Origin: Micromonospora halotolerans
GTDB lineage: Bacteria; Actinomycetota; Actinomycetes; Mycobacteriales; Micromonosporaceae
Reading direction: 5' to 3'
Length of the DNA: 64,000 bases
Assembly: GCF_032108445.1 (NCBI RefSeq)
Contig: NZ_CP134876.1
Coordinates: forward strand, 4,278,001 to 4,342,000
Of the stretch, positions 7,361-15,880 are shown in pieces. The notes beneath the pieces were generated by a model. It was not told the origin of the DNA. It saw nothing but the letters and a program-made list of their open reading frames with translations, and ran no database searches. A program made the position numbers and the translations under genes. Numbering within the stretch: position 1 is the stretch's first letter; each line of letters opens with the position of its first letter.

Positions 7361-10300
7361 TCAGCCGGCCCCGGCGATCCGGAGCAGGCCGCCGGCGGCG
7401 TGCCGTTCGGCGAACGCGCGCACCGTGGCCAGCGTCTCCGCCGCGGCCGCCGGATCCACCTCGGTCAGCGGCCCCACCGCGAGGGCGGACGCGATGACGT
7501 GGTCGGTGACGTCGGTCATCTCCGCGTAGCTCTCCGCCGCCGCGCTGAACAGCCGGGCGGCCCGCCGCGCGTCGCCGTCCCGCCGGGCCAGCGCCGCGTC
7601 GGCGGACCGGCCGGCCGCCTGCGCCCAGCGCGTCGTGCGCGGGGCGCGGGCCAGCAGGTCCCGGACCAGGAGCGCGGCCTCGTCACCGAGCACCCCCGCC
7701 ACGTGCCCGACCGCCGGCACCCACTCCGCGAACGGGATCATCCGGGTCCGCCGCCAGTCGGCGTCGAGTTCGGCGAGCAGCGCCAGCGCCTCCTCCCGGC
7801 GGCCCTGCACCGCGCGGCACAACGCGGCGTGCGCCACGGTCGACCGCAGCACCCGGAGAAAGCCACTGCGCCGGGCGGCGACCAGCGCCTGGTCCACCAG
7901 GTCGGCGCCCGCCTCGTCCGTGCCGTCACCGGCGGGCACGTCGCCGAGCGCGCGGATCCAGCCGGAGACCGCCACGATGTGCAGGTCCCATTCGTCGGTG
8001 GGGCGCCGGATCGACCCCTCGGCCATCCGCAACGCCGCCGTCCAGTCCCCGCTGTAGTACGACCGGGTCCACTGGTCGGCGAAGCTCACCGTGAGGCCGT
8101 GCTCGCCGGCCAGGTCCAGCGAGCGCTGCTCGTCGACCAGGCGGGCCGAGCCGGTCAGGTCGCCCTCCTCCTGCAGCGCCCAGGCCAGGTTGTGCACCGC
8201 GCGCCGGCGGCTGGTCAGCCGCTCCACCCGGCACTCCTCGGTCACCTCGGCGAGCTCGGCGTACGCCCCCTCGACGCCGGCCTGGTAGCGCGCCACCGCC
8301 AGGGTGATCCGGGCGTTCGCCCGCGCCTCACGCAGCTCCAGCCGCTCGGCCAGCTCGGCGGCGGCCTTGGCGGCGGCGCACGCGGGCTCGGCCTCCGCGT
8401 CCAGCATGTGCATCCGGGCCAGCTCCAGCAGCGCGCCGACCTTGTCCTCGCTGTCCGGCAGCTCGGCGTGCAGCCGGATCGCCCGGTCCAGGCAGCGCAG
8501 CGTCTCCGACCGGTCCGCCCGGGCCCACGCCGCGGTGGCCAGCAACCGCCACGCCTTCGCCGCGCCCGGCAGGTCGCCCGCCCCCGCCAGCCGGTCGGCC
8601 AGCGCGGTGAGCAGATCCGTGCCCCCGCCCACCAGGAACCCGTCGCGGTCCCGGTAGAACGCCAGCTCCGCCTCGAACAGCTCGAGGGACGGGTCCGGTC
8701 CGCAGTCCACCGCCAGCGTGCGGCCGATCAGCGTGGCGGCGGTGTCCAGCGCGTGCAGCGCGTACGCCCGCCGGGCGGCCCGGTGCAGCGCGCTCCGGGT
8801 GGCCGGGGCGTACGGGGTCGGGTCGAGGCCGACCGTGCGGGCGATCTCGTGCGCCGCCCACCGGTGGTTCGCCAGCACCTCGGCCAGGTCGTGCTGCCGT
8901 CCGTCGGCCAGCTGCTCGAGCCAGTCGGCGGTGCGCTGGTGCCGGGTGACCCGCTCCGCCCGGGGCAGGCGCTGGTAGCAGACGTCCCGCACCAGGATGT
9001 GCCGGAACCGGTACTCGGGCTGGCCCGGCATGGACGAGGCGGGCAGCTCGTAGACGAGGTCGCGGCGCTGGAGGCGGTGCAGCGCCCGCTCCACCCACTC
9101 CGCGGGCCGGCCCAGGGCCAGGGCCACCGGCGCCGCCCAGAACTGCACGCCCACCACCGAGGCGGCCTGGAGGACCGCCCGGTCGGCCGGGTCGAGCAGG
9201 TCCAGCCGGTTCGCGATGACCGCCTGGACGGTTCGCGGCATCCCCGTCCCACCCATCGGGTCCAGCGGTGGGAGGGCCGTCGTCCGGTCGACGAGCCCGC
9301 CGTCGAGCAGCATCCGCGCGTACTCCTGGGCGTACAGCGGATTGCCGTCGGCGAACTCGAGCAGCGGCCCGCGGGCCTCCGCCGGCAGGGTGGCGTGGCC
9401 GAGCAGCAGCGAGTAGAGGCTGTCGATGTCCCCGTCGTGCATGGGCGGCACCGAGATGGACATCGCGCCGCTGATCGTGCCCGTCCACGCCGGATGCCGT
9501 TCACGCAGCTCCGGGCGGGCGGTCGCGATCACCAGCAGCGGCACGTTGCGGGCGGCCGCGCCGAGCTGCTCGACGAAGGAGAGCATCGTCTCGTCCGCCC
9601 AGTGCATGTCCTCGAAGACGAGCACCGTGGGACCGGTCGCGGCCAGGTTGAGCAGGAACCGCCGCCAGGCCGCCTCGGTCTCGGCGGAGGTGAGCCGCTC
9701 GCCGGCCACGCCGACCAGCGGGCCCAGCGCCTCGGCCAGCCGCACCGAGTGCGGGTCGGCCAGCCGGCCCAACCGGTCCCGCAGGCGCTCGCGCATGGCG
9801 GCGGGATCGTCCGAGTCGGGCAGCCCGATCCAGCTCCGGACGATGTCGGCCAGGGCGGCGTAGGTGACGTTCTCCCCGAACGGCGGGCAGTGCCCGATCA
9901 GCCAGGTCACCCGCGCGCCGGGCAGGTTCGCCGCGTGCCGGGCCAGCTCGCGCAGCAGCCGGCTCTTGCCCACCCCCGCCGGCCCGAAGACCGTGAGCAG
10001 CTGGGAGGTGCGTTCGGTGACGGTGCGGTGCAGCGCGCTGACCAGCAGGCCCCGCTCGTGGTCCCGGTCGACCATCGGGGTCAGCTCGGCGGTCTGCCCG
10101 TCCCGCCGGGGCTTGGCGCGGACGGCCAACCAGATCCGGCTGACCGCCGACCGCCCTCGGAGGGTGACGGGTGGCTGGTCGGCGTACTCCATCTCGTGCC
10201 GGGTGGCCGCCCAGGTGCTCTCGTCGACCACGACGCCGCCGGCGGGCGCCAGCCCCTGCAACCGGGAGGCCGTGTTGACCACGTCACCGGTGACGAACGC

Positions 10301-10843
10301 CTGGCCGCCGTCACGGGCGGCGGCGAGGTCGACCAGGGCCTCGCCGGTGGCGATGCCGACCCGGAACTCGAGCGGCGGGTGCGGGCCGGCCGACTGCCGG
10401 GCGAGGCTCCGGTGCAGCTCCAGCGCCGCCCGTACGCAGCGCAGCGCGTCGTTGTCCGTCGCCACCGGCGCCCCGAACAGCGCCATCACGGCGTCGCCGA
10501 TGTACTTCTCCACCACGCCGCCGTACTGGTGCACCAGCCGGCGGACCGTGCCGAAGTACGCCTGCTGGAGCCCGCGGGCCTGCTCCGGGTCGGCCCGTTC
10601 GGCGTAGGTGGTGAAGTCCACGATGTCGATGAAGAGCACGCTGACCTGCCGGCGGTCCTCCTGCACCGAGACGGCGTGGTCGCGCAACGGCTGCCCGCAG
10701 TTGGTGCAGAAGTTCGCTCCGGCGTTGTTGGCGTGACCGCAGCCCGGACAGGTCGCCGCGAGGGGCCGGCCGCAGCCGCCGCAGTAACGGTCGTCCGGCC
10801 CGGCGGTCCGGGAGCAGTGTCCACAGGTGAGGTCGATGTCCAG
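7361..10843 (-). CDS. zinc-ribbon class III cyclase fused to AAA ATPase and helical repeats
   Basis: A very large regulator of about 1160 residues. A double zinc ribbon (CGHC...CGGC...CPGC...CTNC) comes first. A class III adenylate/guanylate cyclase domain follows, with VSVLFIDIVDFTTY and YIGDAVMALFGAP supplying the two metal-binding Asp. Next is a P-loop ATPase (FGPAGVGKSRLLREL; Walker B-like VLVFEDMHWAD) and a long alpha-helical TPR-like C-terminus. The zinc ribbon lies upstream of the first ordinary start codon in frame (TTG at 10687) and no ATG, GTG or TTG precedes it. A CTG at 10843 is the best in-frame candidate, so the true start is unresolved. An ATG at 10866 is one base out of frame. 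Probably a stand-alone signalling or transcription-linked sensor; ligand unknown. Confidence 0.8.
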   Translation of the reverse strand: MDIDLTCGHCSRTAGPDDRYCGGCGRPLAATCPGCGHANNAGANFCTNCGQPLRDHAVSVQEDRRQVSVLFIDIVDFTTYAERADPEQARGLQQAYFGTVRRLVHQYGGVVEKYIGDAVMALFGAPVATDNDALRCVRAALELHRSLARQSAGPHPPLEFRVGIATGEALVDLAAARDGGQAFVTGDVVNTASRLQGLAPAGGVVVDESTWAATRHEMEYADQPPVTLRGRSAVSRIWLAVRAKPRRDGQTAELTPMVDRDHERGLLVSALHRTVTERTSQLLTVFGPAGVGKSRLLRELARHAANLPGARVTWLIGHCPPFGENVTYAALADIVRSWIGLPDSDDPAAMRERLRDRLGRLADPHSVRLAEALGPLVGVAGERLTSAETEAAWRRFLLNLAATGPTVLVFEDMHWADETMLSFVEQLGAAARNVPLLVIATARPELRERHPAWTGTISGAMSISVPPMHDGDIDSLYSLLLGHATLPAEARGPLLEFADGNPLYAQEYARMLLDGGLVDRTTALPPLDPMGGTGMPRTVQAVIANRLDLLDPADRAVLQAASVVGVQFWAAPVALALGRPAEWVERALHRLQRRDLVYELPASSMPGQPEYRFRHILVRDVCYQRLPRAERVTRHQRTADWLEQLADGRQHDLAEVLANHRWAAHEIARTVGLDPTPYAPATRSALHRAARRAYALHALDTAATLIGRTLAVDCGPDPSLELFEAELAFYRDRDGFLVGGGTDLLTALADRLAGAGDLPGAAKAWRLLATAAWARADRSETLRCLDRAIRLHAELPDSEDKVGALLELARMHMLDAEAEPACAAAKAAAELAERLELREARANARITLAVARYQAGVEGAYAELAEVTEECRVERLTSRRRAVHNLAWALQEEGDLTGSARLVDEQRSLDLAGEHGLTVSFADQWTRSYYSGDWTAALRMAEGSIRRPTDEWDLHIVAVSGWIRALGDVPAGDGTDEAGADLVDQALVAARRSGFLRVLRSTVAHAALCRAVQGRREEALALLAELDADWRRTRMIPFAEWVPAVGHVAGVLGDEAALLVRDLLARAPRTTRWAQAAGRSADAALARRDGDARRAARLFSAAAESYAEMTDVTDHVIASALAVGPLTEVDPAAAAETLATVRAFAERHAAGGLLRIAGAG

Positions 10844-10976
10844 CTCCGTACGCGTGAGGTCCCCATCGTCTCGCGCGACCGCGCAGTCGGGTACCCGACG
10901 GGTCGGCGGGACGTCACGGCTGATCGGCCGGGTCTAGTGTTCCGTACCAGGAAGTTCCGTCGACAGGGAGAGTGCC

Positions 10977-11210
10977 GTGCACGTCCGGCTGTCCGCCTCC
11001 TGGACCGATCCACGAGGGACGGTGTGGGCGCCGGGAGACACGGTCGACGTCGACGCTGTCACCCTCGCCGAACTGGAGGAAAAAGGCATGGTAGAGCAGC
11101 CGGGCACTGGATCGACCGAGACCACGACGACGACCACGCCCAAGGAGACCGACCCGAAGAAGATCGGCCCCGGCCCGAGCGCGCCGCCGGCCGACACCAC
11201 CGGGAAGTGA
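10977..11210 (+). CDS. small acidic/Thr-rich hypothetical protein
   Basis: A 77-residue protein starting at GTG 10977 with AGGGAGAG upstream. The first 40 residues look folded (VRLSASWTDPRGTVWAPGDTVDVDAVTLAELEEKG). The remainder is a disordered tail with a six-threonine run and proline/lysine-rich end. The N-terminal part resembles the small DUF-type domains found in phage and actinomycete small proteins, but I cannot name it. No signal peptide. It is followed at once by a strong terminator hairpin that separates it from the convergent Crp-family gene. Confidence 0.6.
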   Translation: MHVRLSASWTDPRGTVWAPGDTVDVDAVTLAELEEKGMVEQPGTGSTETTTTTTPKETDPKKIGPGPSAPPADTTGK

Positions 11211-11213
11211 CAC

Positions 11214-11254
11214 AGTCGGTGGGGCCGGCGGCGGTGCCGCCGGCCCCACCGACT
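11214..11254. terminator. bidirectional terminator hairpin
   Basis: Perfect 19-bp inverted repeat (arms 11214-11232 and 11236-11254, AGTCGGTGGGGCCGGCGGC) with a 3-base loop. It is placed between the stop of the small plus-strand gene and the stop of the convergent Crp-family gene, so it can serve both. Confidence 0.85.
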
Positions 11255-11294
11255 CTGTGCTGCTGAGGCGAGCGTCGCCCGGCGAGTGGGCCGG

Positions 11295-11987
11295 TCAGCG
11301 GTCGTTCATGCCGGCGCGGCGGCGCAGCGCGGCCACGTCGGTGACCACGATCCGGCGGCCCTCGGTGCGCAGCCAGCCGCGGCTGGCGAAGGAACCGATG
11401 GCCTGGTTGACGCTCTGTCGCGAGCCGCCGGCCATCTCGGCGAGCTGGCTCTGGTTGAGCTCGATGGTGATCATCGGCGCCTGGCTCTCGCCGGCCAACC
11501 GGACCAGCGTCTTGGCCACCCGGCCGGGCAGGTCGAGGAAGACGTGGTCGGCGTTCTGCTCGGTGAGCCGCCGGATCAGCTGGCCGAGGGAGCGCATCAC
11601 CGCGTCGAGGATGCGCGGGTTGGAGTGCACCAGCTCCATGAAGGCCGGCCGGGACAGCGCCAGCGCGGCGCAGTCCTCGATCGCCTCGGCCGACGCCGAC
11701 CGGGTGGAGGCGTCCAGCAGGGAGACCTCGCCCAGCACGTCCGGCGGTCGGATGACCGACAGCACCGCACGCTCGCCGGTCGGTGCGGTGCGGAACACCG
11801 CGACGGCGCCGCGGCGCAGCACGATCAGCGACTCGCCGGGGTCGTTCTCGACGAACAGCAGCTGGCCCTTGCGGTAGGTGCGCGGCACGGCTGCGGCGAT
11901 GACCCGCTGCCGCACCTCCGGCTCCAGCCCGGCGAACATCTCGACGCCCGTGAGCGCGTCACCCGGCTCCGGCAGGCGCATCTCCAC
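11295..11987 (-). CDS. Crp/Fnr-family transcriptional regulator
   Basis: A 230-residue one-component regulator. Residues 15-130 form the cyclic-nucleotide-binding fold (GLEPEVRQRVIAAAV, FVENDPGESLIVLRRGAVAV, DVLGEVSLLDASTRSASAEA), followed by the dimer helix. A winged helix-turn-helix follows with QLAEMAGGSRQSVNQAIGSF as the recognition unit. The cNMP pocket sequence GEVSLLDASTRSAS keeps the GE...L.....RSAS pattern expected for cAMP binding. The C-terminal GRRIVVTDVAALRR matches the mycobacterial/Streptomyces Crp type. Likely a global regulator. The divergent region 11988-12233 (about 245 bases) holds no other gene and probably its promoter. Confidence 0.87.
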   Translation of the reverse strand: MEMRLPEPGDALTGVEMFAGLEPEVRQRVIAAAVPRTYRKGQLLFVENDPGESLIVLRRGAVAVFRTAPTGERAVLSVIRPPDVLGEVSLLDASTRSASAEAIEDCAALALSRPAFMELVHSNPRILDAVMRSLGQLIRRLTEQNADHVFLDLPGRVAKTLVRLAGESQAPMITIELNQSQLAEMAGGSRQSVNQAIGSFASRGWLRTEGRRIVVTDVAALRRRAGMNDR

Positions 11988-12233
11988 GGCCCAACCCCTC
12001 CCCGGTCAAGGACCACATCCCGCACACCGGGTGAACCTGTCATCCCCGGCACGAGGCATCTCAACCGGTTCGGCGTCCGGTAGCGGTACACATCAGATCA
12101 TGACGGTCCCGTCGCGTGCTGTACACCCCTGGAGACACTTCCGTGACCGTCCCCAGCTGCGGTGGCCTGCCGTCCCGGTTCGGCGGCGGCCCCGGCGACC
12201 GGCCGGTGACGGCGGTGGGCGAGGATGGTGCCG

Positions 12234-12731
12234 ATGGTCTACCGCTACTTCTACGACTGCGAGTTCATCGAGGACGGCCGGACCGTCGACCTGGTGTCGA
12301 TCGGCGTCGTCGACGAGCACGGCCGCGAGTTCTACGCGGTCTCCACCGAGTTCGACGACTCCCGGGCGGTGCCCTGGGTGCGCCGCAACGTGCTGGACAA
12401 GCTCCCCTCGCCGGCCGACCGGGCCTGGCGGTCGCGGGAGCGGATCCGCGACGACCTCTACGAGTTCCTGATGGCGCCGGTCCGGGACCGGCCGGGGGAG
12501 CAGCTGGAGCTCTGGGCCTGGTACGCGGCGTACGACCACGTCGTGCTGGCGCAGCTCTGGGGGGCGATGCCGGCGCTGCCCCGGGAGATCCCGCGGTTCA
12601 CCAAGGAACTGCGCCAGCTCTGGGACGACCGGGGCCGGCCGCGGCTGCCGGAGGCCGAGGCGGGCCGGCACGACGCGCTGGTCGACGCCCGGCACAACCT
12701 GGCCCGCTGGCGGGCCATGACCACCCGGTGA
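12234..12731 (+). CDS. DEDD-type 3'-5' exoribonuclease (AS/Rv2179c-like)
   Basis: A 165-residue exonuclease of the RNase H-like DEDD superfamily. YDCEFIEDGR at the start carries the first Asp-Glu pair. WAWYAAYDHVVLAQLWG carries the middle Asp, and RHDALVDARHNLARW the last His/Asp block. Relatives such as mycobacterial Rv2179c digest 3' overhangs of RNA. ATG 12234 is preferred to ATG 12225 because GAGG lies 9 bases upstream of it and MVYRYFYDCEF matches the family N-terminus. In M. tuberculosis Rv2179c is beside aroG (Rv2178c); here the DAHP synthase gene is 11 kb away in the same region. Confidence 0.8.
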   Translation: MVYRYFYDCEFIEDGRTVDLVSIGVVDEHGREFYAVSTEFDDSRAVPWVRRNVLDKLPSPADRAWRSRERIRDDLYEFLMAPVRDRPGEQLELWAWYAAYDHVVLAQLWGAMPALPREIPRFTKELRQLWDDRGRPRLPEAEAGRHDALVDARHNLARWRAMTTR

Positions 12732-12801
12732 CCTCTCGGCAGGTTTGACCGGTTCTGTCCCGGGCACGGTTCGGCTCGAACCGATCGCGAGGGAGGGGCG
12801 C

Positions 12802-13305
12802 ATGAGCCAGCAGCCGACCAGCGCCGAGGATGGCCGCCGCCGGGTCACCGAGCTGATCCGGGACGCGCGAATCTGCCTGCTGACCACCACCGCAGTCGAC
12901 GGGCGGCTGGTCAGCCGCCCGATGGGGCTCCAGGAGGCCGAGTTCGACGGCGACCTGTGGTTCTTCGCGTACGCGGACTCCGCGAAGGTCCGCCAGATCC
13001 GGGTCAACCCGCAGGTCAACGTCGGCTTCTCCGACCAGCGGCACCACGCCTGGGTGTCGGTCGCCGGCACGGCGGTCGAGCAGTGGGACCGGGCCCGGGC
13101 CGGGCGGCTGTGGAACCCGCTGCTGAAGGCGTGGTTCCCGGACGGGCTGGACACCCCGGGCATCACGCTGCTCCGGGTGCACGCCGGCTCGGCCGAGTAC
13201 TGGGACGCGCCGGGCAACCGGGTGGTGAACCTGCTCGGCCTCGCCCGGGCGGCGGTCACCGGGCAGCCGCCGGAGGCGGGGGAGAACCGCGAGGTCAGCT
13301 ACTGA
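12802..13305 (+). CDS. pyridoxamine-5'-phosphate-oxidase-fold stress protein
   Basis: A 167-residue split-barrel flavin-binding protein of the general-stress-protein-26 group. ATG 12802 has GGGAGGGG 6 bases upstream. LIRDARICLLTTTAVDGRLVSRPM starts the barrel, FDGDLWFFAYADSAKVRQIRVNPQVNVGF is the central part, and KAWFPDGLDTPGITLLRVHAGSAEYWDAP the C-terminal part typical of this subgroup. Such proteins bind FMN, FAD or F420; which one cannot be told here. Regulation is not evident from the upstream DNA. Confidence 0.8.
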   Translation: MSQQPTSAEDGRRRVTELIRDARICLLTTTAVDGRLVSRPMGLQEAEFDGDLWFFAYADSAKVRQIRVNPQVNVGFSDQRHHAWVSVAGTAVEQWDRARAGRLWNPLLKAWFPDGLDTPGITLLRVHAGSAEYWDAPGNRVVNLLGLARAAVTGQPPEAGENREVSY

Positions 13306-13483
13306 ACGGTAGCCGGCCCGGGGTGCGGGACGGGCCGGGCCGCGGTGCCGGCGGACAGCCACGCCGACTACAGTGCGCAGTGACGGCCCGCCCCGGGCCG
13401 GCAACGGCGCCGATGGTCTGATCTGACACATATCCTGGGGCTTATCCGGGCTTCACCTGATGCTCCAGGAGGATGAGCAGATC

Positions 13484-14512
13484 ATGCGTATCGGCGTGCT
13501 CACCGGCGGCGGCGACTGCCCAGGTCTCAATGCGGTGATTCGGGCGGTGGTCCGCAAGGGCGTCGCCACCTACGGTCACGAGTTCGTGGGCTTCCGGGAC
13601 GGCTGGAAGGGCCCGCTGGAGGGCCTGTCCAGGCCGCTGGGCATCGCGGACGTCCGTGGCATCCTGCCGCGCGGCGGCACCATTCTCGGCTCGTCCCGGA
13701 CCAACCCGTTCAAGATCGACGGCGGCGTGGAGCGGATCAAGGACAACCTCGCCGCGCAGGGCGTGGACGCGCTCATCGCGATCGGCGGCGAGGACACCCT
13801 CGGGGTCGCCACCAAGCTGCACGAGCTGGGCGTCCACGTCATCGGCGTGCCGAAGACCATCGACAACGACCTCGGCGCCACCGACTACACCTTCGGCTTC
13901 GACACCGCCGTGAACATCGCCATGGAGGCGATCGACCGGCTGCACACCACGGCGGAGAGCCACCACCGCACCCTGGTCGTCGAGGTGATGGGCCGGCACG
14001 CCGGCTGGATCGCCCTGCACGCCGGCCTCGCCGGGGGCGCCAACGTGATCCTGCTGCCGGAGCGGCAGTTCGACGTCGAGCAGGTCGCCGGCTACGTCGA
14101 GAAGCGCTTCCAGCACCAGTACGCCCCGATCGTCGTGGTCGCCGAGGGCGCCCAGCCGCTGGACGGCCAGATGGTGCTGCACAACCAGGAGCTCGACGCG
14201 TTCGGCCACGTCCGCCTCGGCGGCATCGGCCAGTGGCTCGCCGAGCAGCTGGAGGCGAAGACCGGCAAGGAGGCCCGCACCGTGGTGCTCGGCCACATCC
14301 AGCGCGGCGGCACCCCGACCGCGTTCGACCGGGTGCTCGCCACCCGGCTGGGCCTGCACGCGATCGACGCCGCCAACGAGGGCGACTGGGGCAAGATGGT
14401 CGCGATGCAGAGCACGGACATCGTCCGCGTCCCCCTCGCCGAGGCCACCCGGGAGCTGAAGACCGTGCCGCTGGAGCGGTACGCCGAGGCCGAGGTCTTC
14501 TTCGGCAGCTGA
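13484..14512 (+). CDS. pfkA: 6-phosphofructokinase, predicted pyrophosphate-dependent
   Basis: Phosphorylates fructose-6-phosphate to the 1,6-bisphosphate. 342 residues starting at ATG 13484, with AGGAGG 11 bases upstream. LTGGGDCPGLNAVIRAVV is the N-terminal phosphate loop, PKTIDNDLGATDYTFGFDTA the catalytic loop and VVEVMGRHAGWIAL the sugar-phosphate site. Residue 104 is Asp (GGEDT) and residue 124 is Lys (PKTIDND). In E. coli ATP-PFK both are Gly; in characterised PPi-PFKs, including that of Amycolatopsis methanolica, they are Asp and Lys. A switch to pyrophosphate as the phosphoryl donor is therefore predicted, which would make the step reversible. A 14-bp terminator stem follows. Confidence 0.93.
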   Translation: MRIGVLTGGGDCPGLNAVIRAVVRKGVATYGHEFVGFRDGWKGPLEGLSRPLGIADVRGILPRGGTILGSSRTNPFKIDGGVERIKDNLAAQGVDALIAIGGEDTLGVATKLHELGVHVIGVPKTIDNDLGATDYTFGFDTAVNIAMEAIDRLHTTAESHHRTLVVEVMGRHAGWIALHAGLAGGANVILLPERQFDVEQVAGYVEKRFQHQYAPIVVVAEGAQPLDGQMVLHNQELDAFGHVRLGGIGQWLAEQLEAKTGKEARTVVLGHIQRGGTPTAFDRVLATRLGLHAIDAANEGDWGKMVAMQSTDIVRVPLAEATRELKTVPLERYAEAEVFFGS

Positions 14513-14522
14513 CCGACGGCGG

Positions 14523-14563
14523 GCGGCGCGGCGGGGTCCTCCGGCGAGGCCCCGCCGCGCCGC
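14523..14563. terminator. terminator hairpin after pfkA
   Basis: Perfect 14-bp inverted repeat, arms 14523-14536 (GCGGCGCGGCGGGG) and 14550-14563, loop 13 bases, starting 10 bases after the pfkA stop and ending before the proC ribosome site. Confidence 0.7.
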
Positions 14564-14588
14564 GCCTCCACCGAGAGGGGTACGGCTC

Positions 14589-15407
14589 ATGGCACCCGAG
14601 GTGCACACGGTCGCGGTGATCGGCGCGGGCAAGATCGGCGAGCTGATGCTCTCCGGGCTGCTCCGCTCCGGCTGGCCGGTCGAGCGGCTGCTCGCCACCG
14701 CCCGGCGACCGGCTCGCGCGGAGGAACTGACCGCCCGGTACGGCGTCCGCGTGGTGGACAACCTGACCGCGGTGGACGAGGCCGAGGTGCTCGCCGTCTC
14801 GGTCAAGCCGCAGGACGCGGCCGCCCTGCTGGACGAGATCGGCCCGAAGGTGCCGGCCGACAAGCTGGTCATCTCGCTCTGCGCCGGCCTGCCCACCGCC
14901 TTCTTCAACCGCCGGCTGCCCGAGGGCACCCCGGTGGTCCGGGTCATGACCAACACCCCGGCCCTGGTCGACGAGGCGATGAGCGCCATCTCGCCCGGCG
15001 CGCACGCCAGCGGCGCGCACCTGGCCCTGGCCGAGGAGATGTTCAAGCCGCTTGGCGCCACCCTCCGGGTGCCCGAGTCCCAGCAGGACGCGGTGACCGC
15101 GCTCTCCGGCTCCGGTCCGGCCTACTTCTACCTGCTGGTCGAGGCCATGATCGACGCGGGCATCCTGCTCGGCCTGCCCCGGCAGGTGGCGCACGAGCTG
15201 ATCGTGCAGACCGCCATCGGCTCGGCCGTGATGCTGCGCGACTCCGGTGAGCACCCGGTGAAGCTCCGCGAGGCGGTCACGTCGCCGGCCGGCACCACCA
15301 TCTCCGCCATCCGGGAGCTGGAGAACCACGGCGTCCGCGCGGCCATGCTGGCGGCCCTCGAAGCGGCCCGCGACCGGGCCCGCGAACTGGCCGCCCAGGC
15401 CGACTGA
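14589..15407 (+). CDS. proC: pyrroline-5-carboxylate reductase
   Basis: Reduces pyrroline-5-carboxylate to proline with NAD(P)H, the last step of proline synthesis, in the cytoplasm. 272 residues from ATG 14589 with GAGAGGGG upstream. VAVIGAGKIGELMLSGLL is the Rossmann dinucleotide loop, VLAVSVKPQDAAALL follows, and RVMTNTPALVDEAMSAIS matches the family's MPN region. The C-terminal ALSGSGPAYFYLLVEAMIDAG with TSPAGTTISAIRELE is the ProC signature. Full length with no oddities. Confidence 0.94.
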   Translation: MAPEVHTVAVIGAGKIGELMLSGLLRSGWPVERLLATARRPARAEELTARYGVRVVDNLTAVDEAEVLAVSVKPQDAAALLDEIGPKVPADKLVISLCAGLPTAFFNRRLPEGTPVVRVMTNTPALVDEAMSAISPGAHASGAHLALAEEMFKPLGATLRVPESQQDAVTALSGSGPAYFYLLVEAMIDAGILLGLPRQVAHELIVQTAIGSAVMLRDSGEHPVKLREAVTSPAGTTISAIRELENHGVRAAMLAALEAARDRARELAAQAD

Positions 15408-15466
15408 GCGGCCCGGCCACCCCCGAGCCGGCTTCGCTCTCCCGCGGCGTGCCCCATACTGGCGCG

Positions 15467-15817
15467 GTGTTCACTCTCGCCCAGGCGCGACACCTGGTGG
15501 CCACCCTGCGGCCGCGCGTCGACGAGCTGATCCGGCACCGCGCCGACCTGGCCGAACTGCGCATGGACCTGGCCGACCACCGGGTCAGCTCCCTCGGTGG
15601 GCTGGCCGAGGTGAAGGCCCTGGAGGCCCGGCTGCACGCCGTCGTGGAGGAGTTCCACCAGCACGGCATCCAGGTCAAGGGGATCGCCCCGGTGCTGCTC
15701 GACTTCCCCGGCGAGCGGGACGGCCGGGCGGTGCTCTGGTGCTGGCTGGAGGGCGACACCGACATCCGCTGGTACCACCGGGTGGAGTGCGGCTTCGCCG
15801 GCCGCCGCCCGGTCTGA
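15467..15817 (+). CDS. DUF2203-family protein
   Basis: A 116-residue, mostly helical protein. FTLAQARHLVATLRPRVDELI at the start and VLLDFPGERDGRAVLWCWLEGDTDIRWYHRVECGFAGRRP at the end are the two blocks that define DUF2203. GTG 15467 puts FTLAQA at the N-terminus as in relatives. No catalytic motif is known for the family; the invariant Trp/His-rich C-terminal block suggests binding of a small ligand or metal (inference). It follows proC by 59 bases and may share its transcript. Confidence 0.72.
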   Translation: MFTLAQARHLVATLRPRVDELIRHRADLAELRMDLADHRVSSLGGLAEVKALEARLHAVVEEFHQHGIQVKGIAPVLLDFPGERDGRAVLWCWLEGDTDIRWYHRVECGFAGRRPV

Positions 15818-15880
15818 CCGGCCGGCGCCGGCCGCCGTCCGATCCGACCCGCCGGGACTGCCGCCGCCCGGTCCGACCCG

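Noticed and set aside
7400..11266. Very long plus-strand open frame (1288 codons) opposite the cyclase/ATPase gene
   Set aside because: It is rich in Gly, Arg, Pro and Val with no domain pattern. The minus-strand frame has clear catalytic motifs; long antisense frames are common at this GC content.
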